Origin: Algoriphagus oliviformis
Lineage (GTDB): Bacteria; Bacteroidota; Bacteroidia; Cytophagales; Cyclobacteriaceae
Direction of reading: 5' to 3'
Length of the DNA: 64,000 bases
Assembly (NCBI RefSeq): GCF_017254915.1
Contig: NZ_JAFKCT010000005.1
Location: 124,001-188,000 of the forward strand
The position numbers and the translations under genes were made by a program. The notes under the pieces are model-generated. The model searched no databases and was not told where the DNA came from. It saw only the letters and a list, made by a program, of their open reading frames with translations. Positions 35,730 through 44,242 of this stretch are shown here, in pieces. Each line of letters starts with the position of its first letter. Position 1 is the first letter of the stretch.

Positions 35730-36560
35730 ATGACCATGTCCCACTTTCAAAAGGACGATCTAAAACAAAAATTGGTACAGGGGAAAACCGTCTATGGAAC
35801 CTGCGTCACGAGCAATGCCCCCCGCTGGGTATCGGTAGTCGCCGATTCGGGATTGGATTTCGTGTTTCTGGACACCGAGCATATCGCCATTGACCGCGCG
35901 GATCTCTCTCGGATGTGCCTGGCCTACCAAGCGAAGGGACTGACGCCAATCGTGCGAATCCGTCGGCCAGACCCCTATCGGGCCAGCCAAGCCCTAGATG
36001 ACGGCGCCATCGGCGTGATCGCTCCCTACCTGGAAAACCCAACCCAAATCCGTGAGCTGGTAGGAGCCATCAAATACCGTCCGCTGAAAGGGGAAAAACT
36101 GGAAGAAATGCTCAGGGGGAAAAATCCTTCGGCCGAGCTAAAAGGATACTTGGATCGCTTCAACCACGGCAACCTCTGCATCGCCAACATCGAAAGCATC
36201 CCGGCTGTGGAGCGGCTTGATGATTTGTTGGGCATTGAGGGGCTGGATGCGGTGTTCATCGGGCCGCATGACCTGTCCATCAATATGGGGATTCCCGAGC
36301 AATACGACCATCCGGATTTTGTCGCCACGGTCACAACGATCATCCAGAAGGCCAGAAAGAATGGGCTGGGAGTGGGAATCCATTTTTCCCTGGAGCCCCA
36401 GCGGCAGATCGACTGGATCAAAGAGGGAGTGAACATGGTGGTCCATAGCTCGGATATGGCCCTGTTCAGCCAAAGACTCCGCGCCGACCTCCATCACATC
36501 AAGTCCTCTACGGGAGATTTTGGCCACAATGGAGGGTCAGAGGAATCCGTCACTGTCTAA
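35730..36560 (+). CDS. HpcH/HpaI aldolase (2-keto-3-deoxy acid aldolase-like)
   Basis: 276 residues from ATG 35730 (MTMSHFQ; ATG 35736 also fits); a longer ORF upstream shows no family similarity. It is one TIM barrel of the class II pyruvate aldolase family. DFVFLDTEHIAID carries the family Glu/His, NLCIANIESIPAVERLDDLL the metal-binding Glu, and LDAVFIGPHDLSINMGIP the Asp ligand. Members split 2-keto-3-deoxy sugar acids or hydroxy-ketoacids to pyruvate plus an aldehyde. A 23-base gap leads to the propeller/toroid gene, so they are likely co-transcribed. Substrate unknown. Confidence 0.87.
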   Translation: MTMSHFQKDDLKQKLVQGKTVYGTCVTSNAPRWVSVVADSGLDFVFLDTEHIAIDRADLSRMCLAYQAKGLTPIVRIRRPDPYRASQALDDGAIGVIAPYLENPTQIRELVGAIKYRPLKGEKLEEMLRGKNPSAELKGYLDRFNHGNLCIANIESIPAVERLDDLLGIEGLDAVFIGPHDLSINMGIPEQYDHPDFVATVTTIIQKARKNGLGVGIHFSLEPQRQIDWIKEGVNMVVHSSDMALFSQRLRADLHHIKSSTGDFGHNGGSEESVTV

Positions 36561-36583
36561 ACGCTAAAACAAACCACCAGCTA

Positions 36584-38713
36584 ATGAAATTCTATATTGC
36601 AGCCTTCGTACTCTTGGTGAGTGCGGCATTTACATTTCCGAAAAGGGAAAAAACCTTCTTCCAGGATGTGGCGACGATCCATGATTCGAAGTATGGGCTA
36701 CCTGAAGGGACGATCAACCGTATTCAGATCATCAATGCTGTCCCAACGGCTCAGTCCAAGGACTCTTTCGTTGAATTCAACGGAACAAGATGGATAGCCT
36801 CAAAAAATAAAATCGAGGCCGAGCATCTTCCCGAAAAGAACCTTCCGGCAGGAGTAGGGAAGATATTATCCGCCATCAGCTACCAGGGAAAGCAATGGGT
36901 CGGCACCGAAAAGGGACTTTACCGCAACACAGGCGGGAGCACCTGGGAGACCGTACTTCCTGCGGACGAAAAGTATAGCTGGTCGCCAAGGGAAGTGGCG
37001 GCGATGGTGGTCGACAGCAAGGGAAACCTCTGGTTTGGCTCGCAGCAGGGAGTAGGTCGACTGGCTGGAGGGAAATGGAAGCTCTTCACAGGAGCCGAAG
37101 GACTTCCCTACAATCACTTCACCAGCGCGGCAGCGGGACCCGACGGAGAGGTTTGGTTTGGAACAGAGAAAGGCGCCATCCGGGTGGAAGACGACTATTT
37201 CTATTACCGGTTTAGTCGGCGTTGGCTGCCTGACGACGCTGTCAATGACATTGCGGTAGACGAGTTTGGGGCAGCATGGATTGCCACCGACGCGGGGATC
37301 AGCCAGATCGCTTCCGTGCCGATGACTTTTGAGGAAAAGGCGGCGTTTTTTACGAAGCTTACCGAAGACCGTCACGTGAGGATGGGCTTTGTCGCGCCCA
37401 ACAACCTGCAGGTGCCGTTTGACAAAAGCTCCTATCAGCTGGGGATTTCGGACAATGACGGCATGTACACCTCCATGTACGGCGCAGCGCAGGCATTTCG
37501 CTATGCGGTGACAGGAGACCCGGAGGCCAAAGCACTTGCCGACAGAAGCCTGAAGGCCTGTAAGTGGCTGGTGGATATCACCCACGAACCGGGCTTTCCG
37601 GCACGCGTGATCATCCCGATCGATTATCGCGAGGACGTCAACGAGCAATACAGCAGGGAGTACAACAAGCGTCACCAGCTCTCTGACCCTTTCTGGAAAG
37701 ACATTTATCCCCGATTCCCGACCAGTGAGGATGGAAACTACCGATGGAAGTGCGACACGAGTTCTGATGAGCTTGCTGGACATTTCTTTTTCTATGCGGT
37801 CTATTACGACTTGGTGGCCGAGACAGAGGAGGAAAAAGCCATGGTCCGGGAAGTGGTGGCGGACATCACCGATCACCTGATCCGAAACGGTTTTGTGCTT
37901 CGGGACTACGATGGGCTGCCGACCCGTTGGGGGAATTTCTCTCCCGAGTACATGGCCTCGATTTGGGGTTGGGATCAGAGAGGCTTGAATTCCATGATGA
38001 TGTTGTCGTTTTTGAACGTGGCGAGCCATGTGACCGGAGATGCGAAATATGAGGCGTCGGCCAAGATGCTTCGTGATCAGTACAATTATCACATCAATGC
38101 CATGCATGCCAAGGAGTTTTTTCCGCCGGAAAATGTTGTGCCTTGGGACAACAACCTGTCCCTGATGAGTTTCTATGGCCTGATCAACTATGAAAAAGAC
38201 CCAGCACTTTTGTTGATCTATCGAGAGGCACTTGAGAACACTTGGCTGCATATCAGCAAGCAAAAGAACGCCTTTTGGAATACCATCTATGGAGCTTTGG
38301 CGCAGAAGTTTACCGAGGATGCGGAAAGAGGATTGTTTGATCCAGAGGTAGTGTATCCCGAAAACAAGCTCTATGCACCAAACAAGGTGAAATCGTACAG
38401 CGACTGGGATGCGCGAAGCGAAGACATCGTAGAAACCCTAGAGCGGATTCCCCTGGACATGATCGGGTACGAAATGGACAACACCCACAGGCTGGATGTA
38501 CAGCTGGATCCGACTCCCGGTCAAAACCCTGGGATTGGCTGGCGATATGATACCTATGCAGTGCCGGTAGACGAGCGGGGACACGTGCGGCAGGACAGGG
38601 ATGGATTTGCGCTAGTGTACAGAGAGGTCGGAGGTGGAATGGCCGAACAGGAGGGGACTTTTTACCTTTTGACCTACTACATGGCGAGGTACCATCGCTT
38701 GATTATCAACTGA
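36584..38713 (+). CDS. Secreted fusion: two-component-regulator-type propeller repeats plus alpha/alpha-toroid domain
   Basis: 709 residues. A short signal-like segment (MKFYIAAFVLLVSAAFTF) is followed by beta-propeller repeats over about 90-245 (VDSKGNLWFGSQQGVGRL, GPDGEVWFGTEKGAIRV, VDEFGAAWIATDAGISQI). These are Reg_prop repeats usually seen in hybrid sensor kinases. About 265-709 is a helical toroid region rich in Trp/Tyr and acidic pairs (WKCDTSSDELAGHFFFYAVYYDL, YDGLPTRWGNFSPEYMASIWGWDQRGLNS), as in glycoside hydrolases or lyases of the alpha/alpha-barrel type. No kinase part exists. Likely a periplasmic or outer-surface carbohydrate-active protein. Confidence 0.7.
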   Translation: MKFYIAAFVLLVSAAFTFPKREKTFFQDVATIHDSKYGLPEGTINRIQIINAVPTAQSKDSFVEFNGTRWIASKNKIEAEHLPEKNLPAGVGKILSAISYQGKQWVGTEKGLYRNTGGSTWETVLPADEKYSWSPREVAAMVVDSKGNLWFGSQQGVGRLAGGKWKLFTGAEGLPYNHFTSAAAGPDGEVWFGTEKGAIRVEDDYFYYRFSRRWLPDDAVNDIAVDEFGAAWIATDAGISQIASVPMTFEEKAAFFTKLTEDRHVRMGFVAPNNLQVPFDKSSYQLGISDNDGMYTSMYGAAQAFRYAVTGDPEAKALADRSLKACKWLVDITHEPGFPARVIIPIDYREDVNEQYSREYNKRHQLSDPFWKDIYPRFPTSEDGNYRWKCDTSSDELAGHFFFYAVYYDLVAETEEEKAMVREVVADITDHLIRNGFVLRDYDGLPTRWGNFSPEYMASIWGWDQRGLNSMMMLSFLNVASHVTGDAKYEASAKMLRDQYNYHINAMHAKEFFPPENVVPWDNNLSLMSFYGLINYEKDPALLLIYREALENTWLHISKQKNAFWNTIYGALAQKFTEDAERGLFDPEVVYPENKLYAPNKVKSYSDWDARSEDIVETLERIPLDMIGYEMDNTHRLDVQLDPTPGQNPGIGWRYDTYAVPVDERGHVRQDRDGFALVYREVGGGMAEQEGTFYLLTYYMARYHRLIIN

Positions 38714-38725
38714 GTTGGGTGAAAA

Positions 38726-38767
38726 AAAAGACCCATCCGAAGCTTATTGCTTCGGATGGGTCTTTTT
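38726..38767. terminator. Strong bidirectional terminator
   Basis: AAAGACCCATCCGAAGC (38727-38743) and its complement (38749-38765) form a 17-base stem with loop TTATT, flanked by A and T runs. It ends the propeller gene and the convergent gamma-glutamyltransferase gene. Confidence 0.9.
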
Positions 38768-38790
38768 AGGGCGTTTTGCTGGAAAACAAT

Positions 38791-40659
38791 CTACCAAGCT
38801 ATCCCATAGTCGTCCCCGTAGTTGCTGGCGCCACCCCAGAGGGTGCCGTGCTTCCAGTCCAGCCAGATGGCGGTGATGGGCCCGGAGGTTTTCCCCCAAA
38901 AATCCATCACGTAGCCTCGCTTCAGCAGGTCCCGGCGTACCCAGTCCGGCGTGTCCTGCCGTAGGGTGATCGCGCCTGGCTTGATTTCATGGTCCCCAAA
39001 GGAGCTCTGCATTTGGTAGGAGTTGAAGTTGGCGGCCTCGACGGCTTCCTGCACGTTCATGTCAAACTCTACCACGTTGAGGAAAAACTGCAGGAGGTTT
39101 TGGTCCTGGGAGTCTCCGCCCTGCACGGAAAAGGCCAAGAGCGGCTTGCCATCTTTCAGCGCCATGCTGGGCGTGAGCGTCACTCGGGGTCTCTTGCCCG
39201 GTTCGGGAAGGTTGTAGGGGTTTAGGTTTTTGTCCAAGACAAAGCTCTGCATGCGCTGGGAAAGGCCTACGCCCGTGTTTCCCGCGATCACGGCCGGAAC
39301 CCAGCCCCCGCTCGGAGTCACGGAAACCACCCACCCCTCCGCATCCGCAGTCTGTACCGAAGTGGTGCCGCTTTGGAACTCGGAGAGGAACTTTTCGTCC
39401 ACTTGGGAGTCTATTTCGGCTGGGCTGAGTGCAGCAAGTGCCTGGGCCTGTTTTTTCAAAAGCTCGCTGTGGGGATTGCTTTCACCCTGGAAAGGATAGG
39501 GATCGCCAGCTGTGATCTTGGGGTCGTTGGTCGAGCCGATCAGCTTGGCGCGCTCTTTTGCATACTCCTTGGAAAGCAAGCCCTTCATGGGAGAGTTGAC
39601 AAAGGCCGGATCGCCATAGTAGAAGTCCCGGTCGGCAAAGGCCAAGCTCATCGCTTGGTAAACCGTGTGGATGTAGTTGGCGGAGTTGTAGCCCATGGAC
39701 TTCAGGTCAAAGTTTTCCAGGATGTTCAGGGACTGGAGCAGAGCCGGACCTTGGGTCCATTCCTGCAGCTTATACACCTCGATGCCCTTGTAGTTGACCT
39801 GCAGGGGTTCTTCGATTTTCACCTTCCAATTGGCGAGGTCTGACTCGGTGAAGAGTCCGCCTTGCTCCCTCGTCCCCCGTACGATTTCCTTGGCGATGTC
39901 TCCTTTGTAGAAGCGGTCGTAGGCGGCATAGATGGCTTCCTTTCGGGATTTTCCAGCCTTCAGAGCCTCTTGCTCCGCGGCCACCAGCTTGGACAGCGTT
40001 TGGTAAAGGTCGTCCTGGACGAAGATTTCTCCTGCCTCTGGACCTTCCCTTTTTTCTCCCAAATGGGTCAAAAAGACAGCCTTGGAATACGGCCATTGCT
40101 TGATGCGGTTTTTCTGGGCCTCGATGGCATTGGCGGTTTGGGCCTCGATAGGATAGCCTTTGGCAAGGTCCATCGCGGGCTTCAGGACTTGCTCCAGACT
40201 GAGCTTTCCGTATTCTGCCAGCATGGTCATGATCCCACCGGGCGTACCGGGAGTGGTGGCGGCGAGAGGGCCGTATTCCGGAGGGTAGGCCATTCCCTGG
40301 GATTGGTAGAAGTCCACGGTCGCTCCGGTCGGTGCGTAGCCGAGGGCATTGATGGCGATTACTTTTTTCTCTTCGGGATGGTAGATCAAGGCTTGCGTCT
40401 CCCCGCCCCAAGAGAGCACGTCCCACATGGTGGACGTCGCTGCGATCATCGCGCAGGCGGCATCGACGGCATTGCCGCCCTGCTGGAAGATCTGCGCTCC
40501 GGCCGTCGCAGCCAGGGGTTTGCCGGTGATGGCTACCCAGTTTTTGCCATGAAGGATGGGTTTGTTGGTGCCGATGGTGCCTGCTCCGAGCCCAGGCAGG
40601 CCCTGGCCCATGGAGCCAAAAGAGAGGAGAAGGAAAGCGAATAGGTAGATTTTTCTCAT
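38791..40659 (-). CDS. Gamma-glutamyltransferase family protein
   Basis: 622 residues with signal peptide MRKIYLFAFLLLSFGSMGQG, so periplasmic. It is an N-terminal-nucleophile hydrolase that should self-cleave. The nucleophile candidate is Thr433 in SGTTSVQTADAEG; the canonical motif has TTH, and Ser replaces that His here. PLAATTPGTPGGIMTMLAEYG and SGGWVPAVIAGNTGVGLSQRM match the family. It transfers or hydrolyses gamma-glutamyl groups (glutathione or gamma-glutamyl peptides). It follows the carboxypeptidase-regulatory gene by 18 bases. Confidence 0.92.
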   Translation of the reverse strand: MRKIYLFAFLLLSFGSMGQGLPGLGAGTIGTNKPILHGKNWVAITGKPLAATAGAQIFQQGGNAVDAACAMIAATSTMWDVLSWGGETQALIYHPEEKKVIAINALGYAPTGATVDFYQSQGMAYPPEYGPLAATTPGTPGGIMTMLAEYGKLSLEQVLKPAMDLAKGYPIEAQTANAIEAQKNRIKQWPYSKAVFLTHLGEKREGPEAGEIFVQDDLYQTLSKLVAAEQEALKAGKSRKEAIYAAYDRFYKGDIAKEIVRGTREQGGLFTESDLANWKVKIEEPLQVNYKGIEVYKLQEWTQGPALLQSLNILENFDLKSMGYNSANYIHTVYQAMSLAFADRDFYYGDPAFVNSPMKGLLSKEYAKERAKLIGSTNDPKITAGDPYPFQGESNPHSELLKKQAQALAALSPAEIDSQVDEKFLSEFQSGTTSVQTADAEGWVVSVTPSGGWVPAVIAGNTGVGLSQRMQSFVLDKNLNPYNLPEPGKRPRVTLTPSMALKDGKPLLAFSVQGGDSQDQNLLQFFLNVVEFDMNVQEAVEAANFNSYQMQSSFGDHEIKPGAITLRQDTPDWVRRDLLKRGYVMDFWGKTSGPITAIWLDWKHGTLWGGASNYGDDYGIAW

Positions 40660-40677
40660 AGGTACTAGGTGTAGTGC

Positions 40678-41736
40678 TTAGTCATTTTCGTCCAAAAGCT
40701 GGTCCATGATGGGGACAAAGCCTGGAAATAGGGAATTGTAATAGGTGAAGAGCTGGAAGATGGCTCCGTTCTTTTTGAGGTCGATCTCGTTTGCCGTGAC
40801 GAAGGCTTCCATTTCCTCGGCCTTGTCACCAAAGATCGGAAAGAGATGTTTTCGTCTCTTGGGCACCTCAAAAAGATTTTTCTCCTTGAGGTAATAATAG
40901 ACGTTTCGCTTGATGATCTGGTCGTTTCTGTTGCCCACCATCAGCGCGGTGTTGTAGTTGGATTCTTTAAAAACCGCCATCGTCCTGCGCATCAGCGGCA
41001 ACTCACCCTCCACGAGCACTTCGAAAAAGCCGGAAATCGGCACGCCGTCCTCCATGAAATCCATGCCGTTGACAAAGTAGCGGGGAACCTTGTAGCTGCT
41101 GTCCATCCACACGATGTTTTGGATGCGCAGGCCAGGTATGACGGAAACCAAGTTCTTTTCCGGCTCCATCAGTTCAAACATGTTGGAGTTGATGTTGTAG
41201 CGCACGCGAAAGCCCTCGAGCACAGCTTGGTCGCGGTACAGTAGGATGGAGGCTACATTCCACTGGTTGTCGAGGTAGAAGTTGCCTTCGACCTTTTTGG
41301 GTTCGGGCGGGATTCCATACAGGGTATTGCCGATCATGTTGGGGCGCTCGGTGAGGAGGCGGCTCACGTTGGTCGCCCGGATGGTTTTCTGCAAGGCGGC
41401 TCCCGTGCCTTCGCTGCCGTATTTGGTAAGGTATAGGTTTCCCAGATCCAAATCTTCCTCGAGGCGTATGACCTTTTCCAGGGTGTTGTAGCCTGAGAAG
41501 GCGACAGCGAGCACATATTTCTCGGCGAGGACGTTTTCGATCTGAAAATTACCCGCTCCGTTGGTGAGGTCTCCGAAGGCCGTGTTGCGGAGTGTCACGG
41601 CAGCACCTTCCAGGTATTCCTTGGTATCATAGTCCAAAATCCGTCCCCTCAGGCTGTAGTTTTGCGCCTGGGATGAGAAGTGCATCCCAAGGAGAAAGCA
41701 GGCAAGCAGCAAGACATGCAGGCGGGGGTATCGCAT
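40678..41736 (-). CDS. Secreted protein with carboxypeptidase-regulatory-like domain
   Basis: 352 residues from ATG 41736, which begins a clean signal peptide (MRYPRLHVLLLACFLLGMHFSSQAQ); an in-frame start 60 bases upstream is unlikely. Residues about 27-115 form the CarboxypepD_reg/TonB N-plug-associated Ig fold (YSLRGRILDYDTKEYLEGAAVTLRNTAFGDLTNGAGNFQI). The rest (about 130-352) has no recognised domain but includes repeated aromatic/charged strands. There is no barrel, so it is not a SusC receptor. It is co-oriented with the gamma-glutamyltransferase. Confidence 0.78.
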   Translation of the reverse strand: MRYPRLHVLLLACFLLGMHFSSQAQNYSLRGRILDYDTKEYLEGAAVTLRNTAFGDLTNGAGNFQIENVLAEKYVLAVAFSGYNTLEKVIRLEEDLDLGNLYLTKYGSEGTGAALQKTIRATNVSRLLTERPNMIGNTLYGIPPEPKKVEGNFYLDNQWNVASILLYRDQAVLEGFRVRYNINSNMFELMEPEKNLVSVIPGLRIQNIVWMDSSYKVPRYFVNGMDFMEDGVPISGFFEVLVEGELPLMRRTMAVFKESNYNTALMVGNRNDQIIKRNVYYYLKEKNLFEVPKRRKHLFPIFGDKAEEMEAFVTANEIDLKKNGAIFQLFTYYNSLFPGFVPIMDQLLDEND

Positions 41737-41836
41737 CAGGGGGGCAATTGGACCGTCTAGTAATATAAAACAAAGCTTGGATTGTTGCCAATTCAATTGT
41801 TTTGGACCGGCATGGGGACGATCCAGAGGCTATCGA

Positions 41837-41868
41837 TTGGCTTTCTACGGTTTAAGGGCGTATATTTG
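41837..41868 (+). promoter_or_regulatory. Bacteroidota-type promoter of the RhlE-like helicase gene
   Basis: TTG at 41837-41839 and TATATTTG at 41861-41868 (fits TANNTTTG), 21 bases apart. The leader to the TTG start at 41920 would be about 45 bases. Confidence 0.55.
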
Positions 41869-41919
41869 AAAGGGCCATCTGTGTTGAAGGCCGATTTTCC
41901 CTTATAAATCACCACTAGT

Positions 41920-43335
41920 TTGAGTTTTACATCATTCAATTTTGAGTCCTCGCTTCAGGAAGGGCTCGATGCCATGGGCTTTGACCGCCCCACACCCATA
42001 CAGGAAAAAGCAATTCCGGTAATTCTTGAAGGCAAAGACCTGATCGCCTGCGCCCAAACCGGGACTGGAAAAACCGCCGCTTTTGTACTTCCCATACTCA
42101 ACAAGATCTCCAAAGCCGGCACCAACACGCTGAATACGCTGATTTTGGCGCCCACCCGGGAGCTGGCTATCCAAATCGACCAACAGATCCAGGGCTTCTC
42201 CTATTTTCTCGGTGTCAGCTCCGTGCCGATCTACGGCGGTGGCGACGGCATCGTGTGGGAGCAGCAGAAGAAAGCACTGGAGACCGGAGCCGAAATAGTA
42301 GTCGCCACACCAGGACGTCTGATTGCCCTGCTGGCTGGGGGAAAGATCGACCTCACCACGCTGGAGCATCTGATCCTGGATGAGGCCGACCGGATGATGG
42401 ACATGGGTTTTTCGGATGACATCCTCAAGATCGTCAACTACCTTCCGCAGGATCGTCAGACCATCCTCTTTTCTGCGACCATGCCTCCAAAGATCCGGCA
42501 GTTTAGTATGAAGATCCTTCGCAATCCCGAGGAGATCTCCATCGCGATCGGCAAGACGGCGGAGGGCGTGACCCAGTCGATGTATTCGGTCTTTGATGGA
42601 CAAAAGGAGGCGCTCGTCCGCCACATCCTTTCCCGCAAGGCCTATGAGGCGGTGATTATTTTTGCCTCGACCAAGGACAAGGTAAAAGCACTCTACAAAG
42701 TGCTTCGCAAGCAGTTTGAGATTGAGGCTTTTCACTCTGACCTGGAGCAGGTAGAGCGGGAGAAGATCATGTCCGACTTCAAAAACAAGAAAGTAAAGAT
42801 CCTCATCGGTACAGACATCATCTCCAGGGGGATCGATGTCGTGGGCATTGAGCTGGTGATCAACTTTGACACGCCAAGTGATCCGGAAGACTACGTGCAC
42901 CGGGTCGGAAGGACGGCGCGCGCCGACAAGGAAGGCGAGGCCATCACCTTTGTCAATCCCAAAGACCAACACAAGTTTGTCCGCATCGAGAAGCTGATCG
43001 GCATGCAGGTGACGCAAAATCCCCTGCCTGAGGACTTCGAAAGAGGCCCGGAATATTCCGGCGACAAAGCCAAGCCAAGTGGCGGACAGCAGGCCGGATC
43101 CAAGCCGAAAAGCAAGAACAAGAAAAAGAAAAAGCCGGGCCAAAGACCCGCAGCTGAGGGAGGCCAAAAGCCTACTGGTGAAGGACAGCCACAGCAGGGG
43201 AACTCCCGCCAAAAGCACCGGCCAAAAAAGCCCCAAACCCCAAAAACAGACGCTCCGCAGTCAGAGTCCAGCGCTCCGGCTAGCGCGGAAAAACCCAGCA
43301 AATTTGGACAGCGCAAGAACGTGATCGAGTCCTGA
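41920..43335 (+). CDS. DEAD-box RNA helicase (RhlE family), TTG start
   Basis: 471 residues. The start is TTG 41920: an in-frame stop lies at 41905-41907, no ATG intervenes, and the protein opening SFTSFNFESSLQEGLDAMGF is the normal family N-terminus with its Q motif. Motif I AQTGTGKT is at 45-52, DEAD at 154-157; SAT, SRGID and HRVGRTAR follow. The tail beyond about 375 is Lys/Pro/Gln-rich and probably binds RNA. Such helicases remodel RNA in ribosome assembly, decay or cold adaptation. Confidence 0.93.
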   Translation: MSFTSFNFESSLQEGLDAMGFDRPTPIQEKAIPVILEGKDLIACAQTGTGKTAAFVLPILNKISKAGTNTLNTLILAPTRELAIQIDQQIQGFSYFLGVSSVPIYGGGDGIVWEQQKKALETGAEIVVATPGRLIALLAGGKIDLTTLEHLILDEADRMMDMGFSDDILKIVNYLPQDRQTILFSATMPPKIRQFSMKILRNPEEISIAIGKTAEGVTQSMYSVFDGQKEALVRHILSRKAYEAVIIFASTKDKVKALYKVLRKQFEIEAFHSDLEQVEREKIMSDFKNKKVKILIGTDIISRGIDVVGIELVINFDTPSDPEDYVHRVGRTARADKEGEAITFVNPKDQHKFVRIEKLIGMQVTQNPLPEDFERGPEYSGDKAKPSGGQQAGSKPKSKNKKKKKPGQRPAAEGGQKPTGEGQPQQGNSRQKHRPKKPQTPKTDAPQSESSAPASAEKPSKFGQRKNVIES

Positions 43336-43362
43336 CTTTCAGGTCTTTGTTTTGGCATTTGT

Positions 43363-43390
43363 GAAGTACTTCAGGTATCTTGAAGTACTT
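43363..43390. promoter_or_regulatory. Two AAGTACTT boxes ahead of the muramidase gene
   Basis: GAAGTACTT occurs at 43363-43371 and 43382-43390, start to start 19 bases. AAGTACTT is itself a perfect palindrome, so the pair could be a two-site operator or a promoter flank. It is 22 bases before the muramidase ATG. Confidence 0.35.
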
Positions 43391-43411
43391 TTCATTTTTA
43401 ACCCCCACGCC

Positions 43412-44242
43412 ATGCAGACCATCAAATTGAAATCCCGAGGCTCTTCTGTATCCTATCTCCAGGAACTTCTTGTCAAACTCGGCTATCAGATTCCCGCGAC
43501 GGGATACTTTGGCAGCTTGACGGACGCCGCCGTGCGGGACTTTCAGCTGAAAAGTGGCCTGGTCTCCGACGGAGAAGTGGGAATCAAGACTTGGACCATT
43601 CTGATCGAGAAGACCAAGCCCGCCCAGGCGCTGGGGGACAAGTTTTTGTCGGAACAGGATCTGAAGGACTTCGCCAACCGGCACAATCTGGAGCTGGCGG
43701 CAGTCAAGGCGGTCAATGAGGTCGAGAGCAGCGGAAAGGGGTTCTTTGTGGACGGCCGACCCAAGATATTGTTTGAGGGCCATGTCTTTTGGGATCAGCT
43801 CAAGAAGGCCGGCATAGATCCGTCACCTCTGGCCAATGCCTCCAATGCAGACGTGCTGTATTACAAATGGACCCGATCGCACTACGTGGGCGGGCCCAGA
43901 GAGTACGAGCGCATGGAAAAGGCCGCCGCTATCTTGGCAGACCCAAAGGTGAAGTCCGCTGCGCTGTCCTCAGCGTCCTGGGGCAGCTACCAGATCATGG
44001 GCTACCACGCGGCCAAGTTGGGATATGCCTCCGTGCAGGAGTTTGTCGACCAGATGTATGTGCATGAGCGCAACCATCTGGAGGCCTTCGGAAGGTACAT
44101 TACGGCCTTTGGTTGCATTTCCCATCTTAGGGCAAAAAACTGGGCAGCTTTTGCAAAATGCTACAATGGACCGGGCTACGCCCAAAACAAATACGATATC
44201 AAAATGGCGAAAGCCTATGAGAAGTTTTTAAACCAATCTTGA
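43412..44242 (+). CDS. N-acetylmuramidase family protein with peptidoglycan-binding domain
   Basis: 276 residues from ATG 43412. Residues about 3-65 form a PG_binding_1 domain (SVSYLQELLVKLGYQIPATGYFGSLTDAAVRDFQLKSGLVSDGEVG). About 85-275 match the DUF3380/N-acetylmuramidase domain (VNEVESSGKGFFVDGRPKILFEGHVFW, SSASWGSYQIMG), with Glu in NEVESSG as the likely catalytic acid. This is the layout of phage endolysins, yet no signal peptide or phage genes are nearby, so it may be a domesticated lysin or be exported in a non-classical way. Its stop overlaps the next ATG. Confidence 0.88.
   Translation: MQTIKLKSRGSSVSYLQELLVKLGYQIPATGYFGSLTDAAVRDFQLKSGLVSDGEVGIKTWTILIEKTKPAQALGDKFLSEQDLKDFANRHNLELAAVKAVNEVESSGKGFFVDGRPKILFEGHVFWDQLKKAGIDPSPLANASNADVLYYKWTRSHYVGGPREYERMEKAAAILADPKVKSAALSSASWGSYQIMGYHAAKLGYASVQEFVDQMYVHERNHLEAFGRYITAFGCISHLRAKNWAAFAKCYNGPGYAQNKYDIKMAKAYEKFLNQS

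Noticed and set aside
36866..38263. 465-codon minus-strand ORF
   Set aside because: It covers the propeller/toroid gene; the peptide is His/Arg-rich, typical of antisense frames, with no domain.
41932..43236. 434-codon minus-strand ORF
   Set aside because: Antisense shadow of the DEAD-box helicase, whose motifs are unmistakable.
43412..44242. Prophage remnant at the muramidase gene
   Set aside because: No other phage genes, integrase or att-like repeats within several kilobases; the base composition matches its neighbours.
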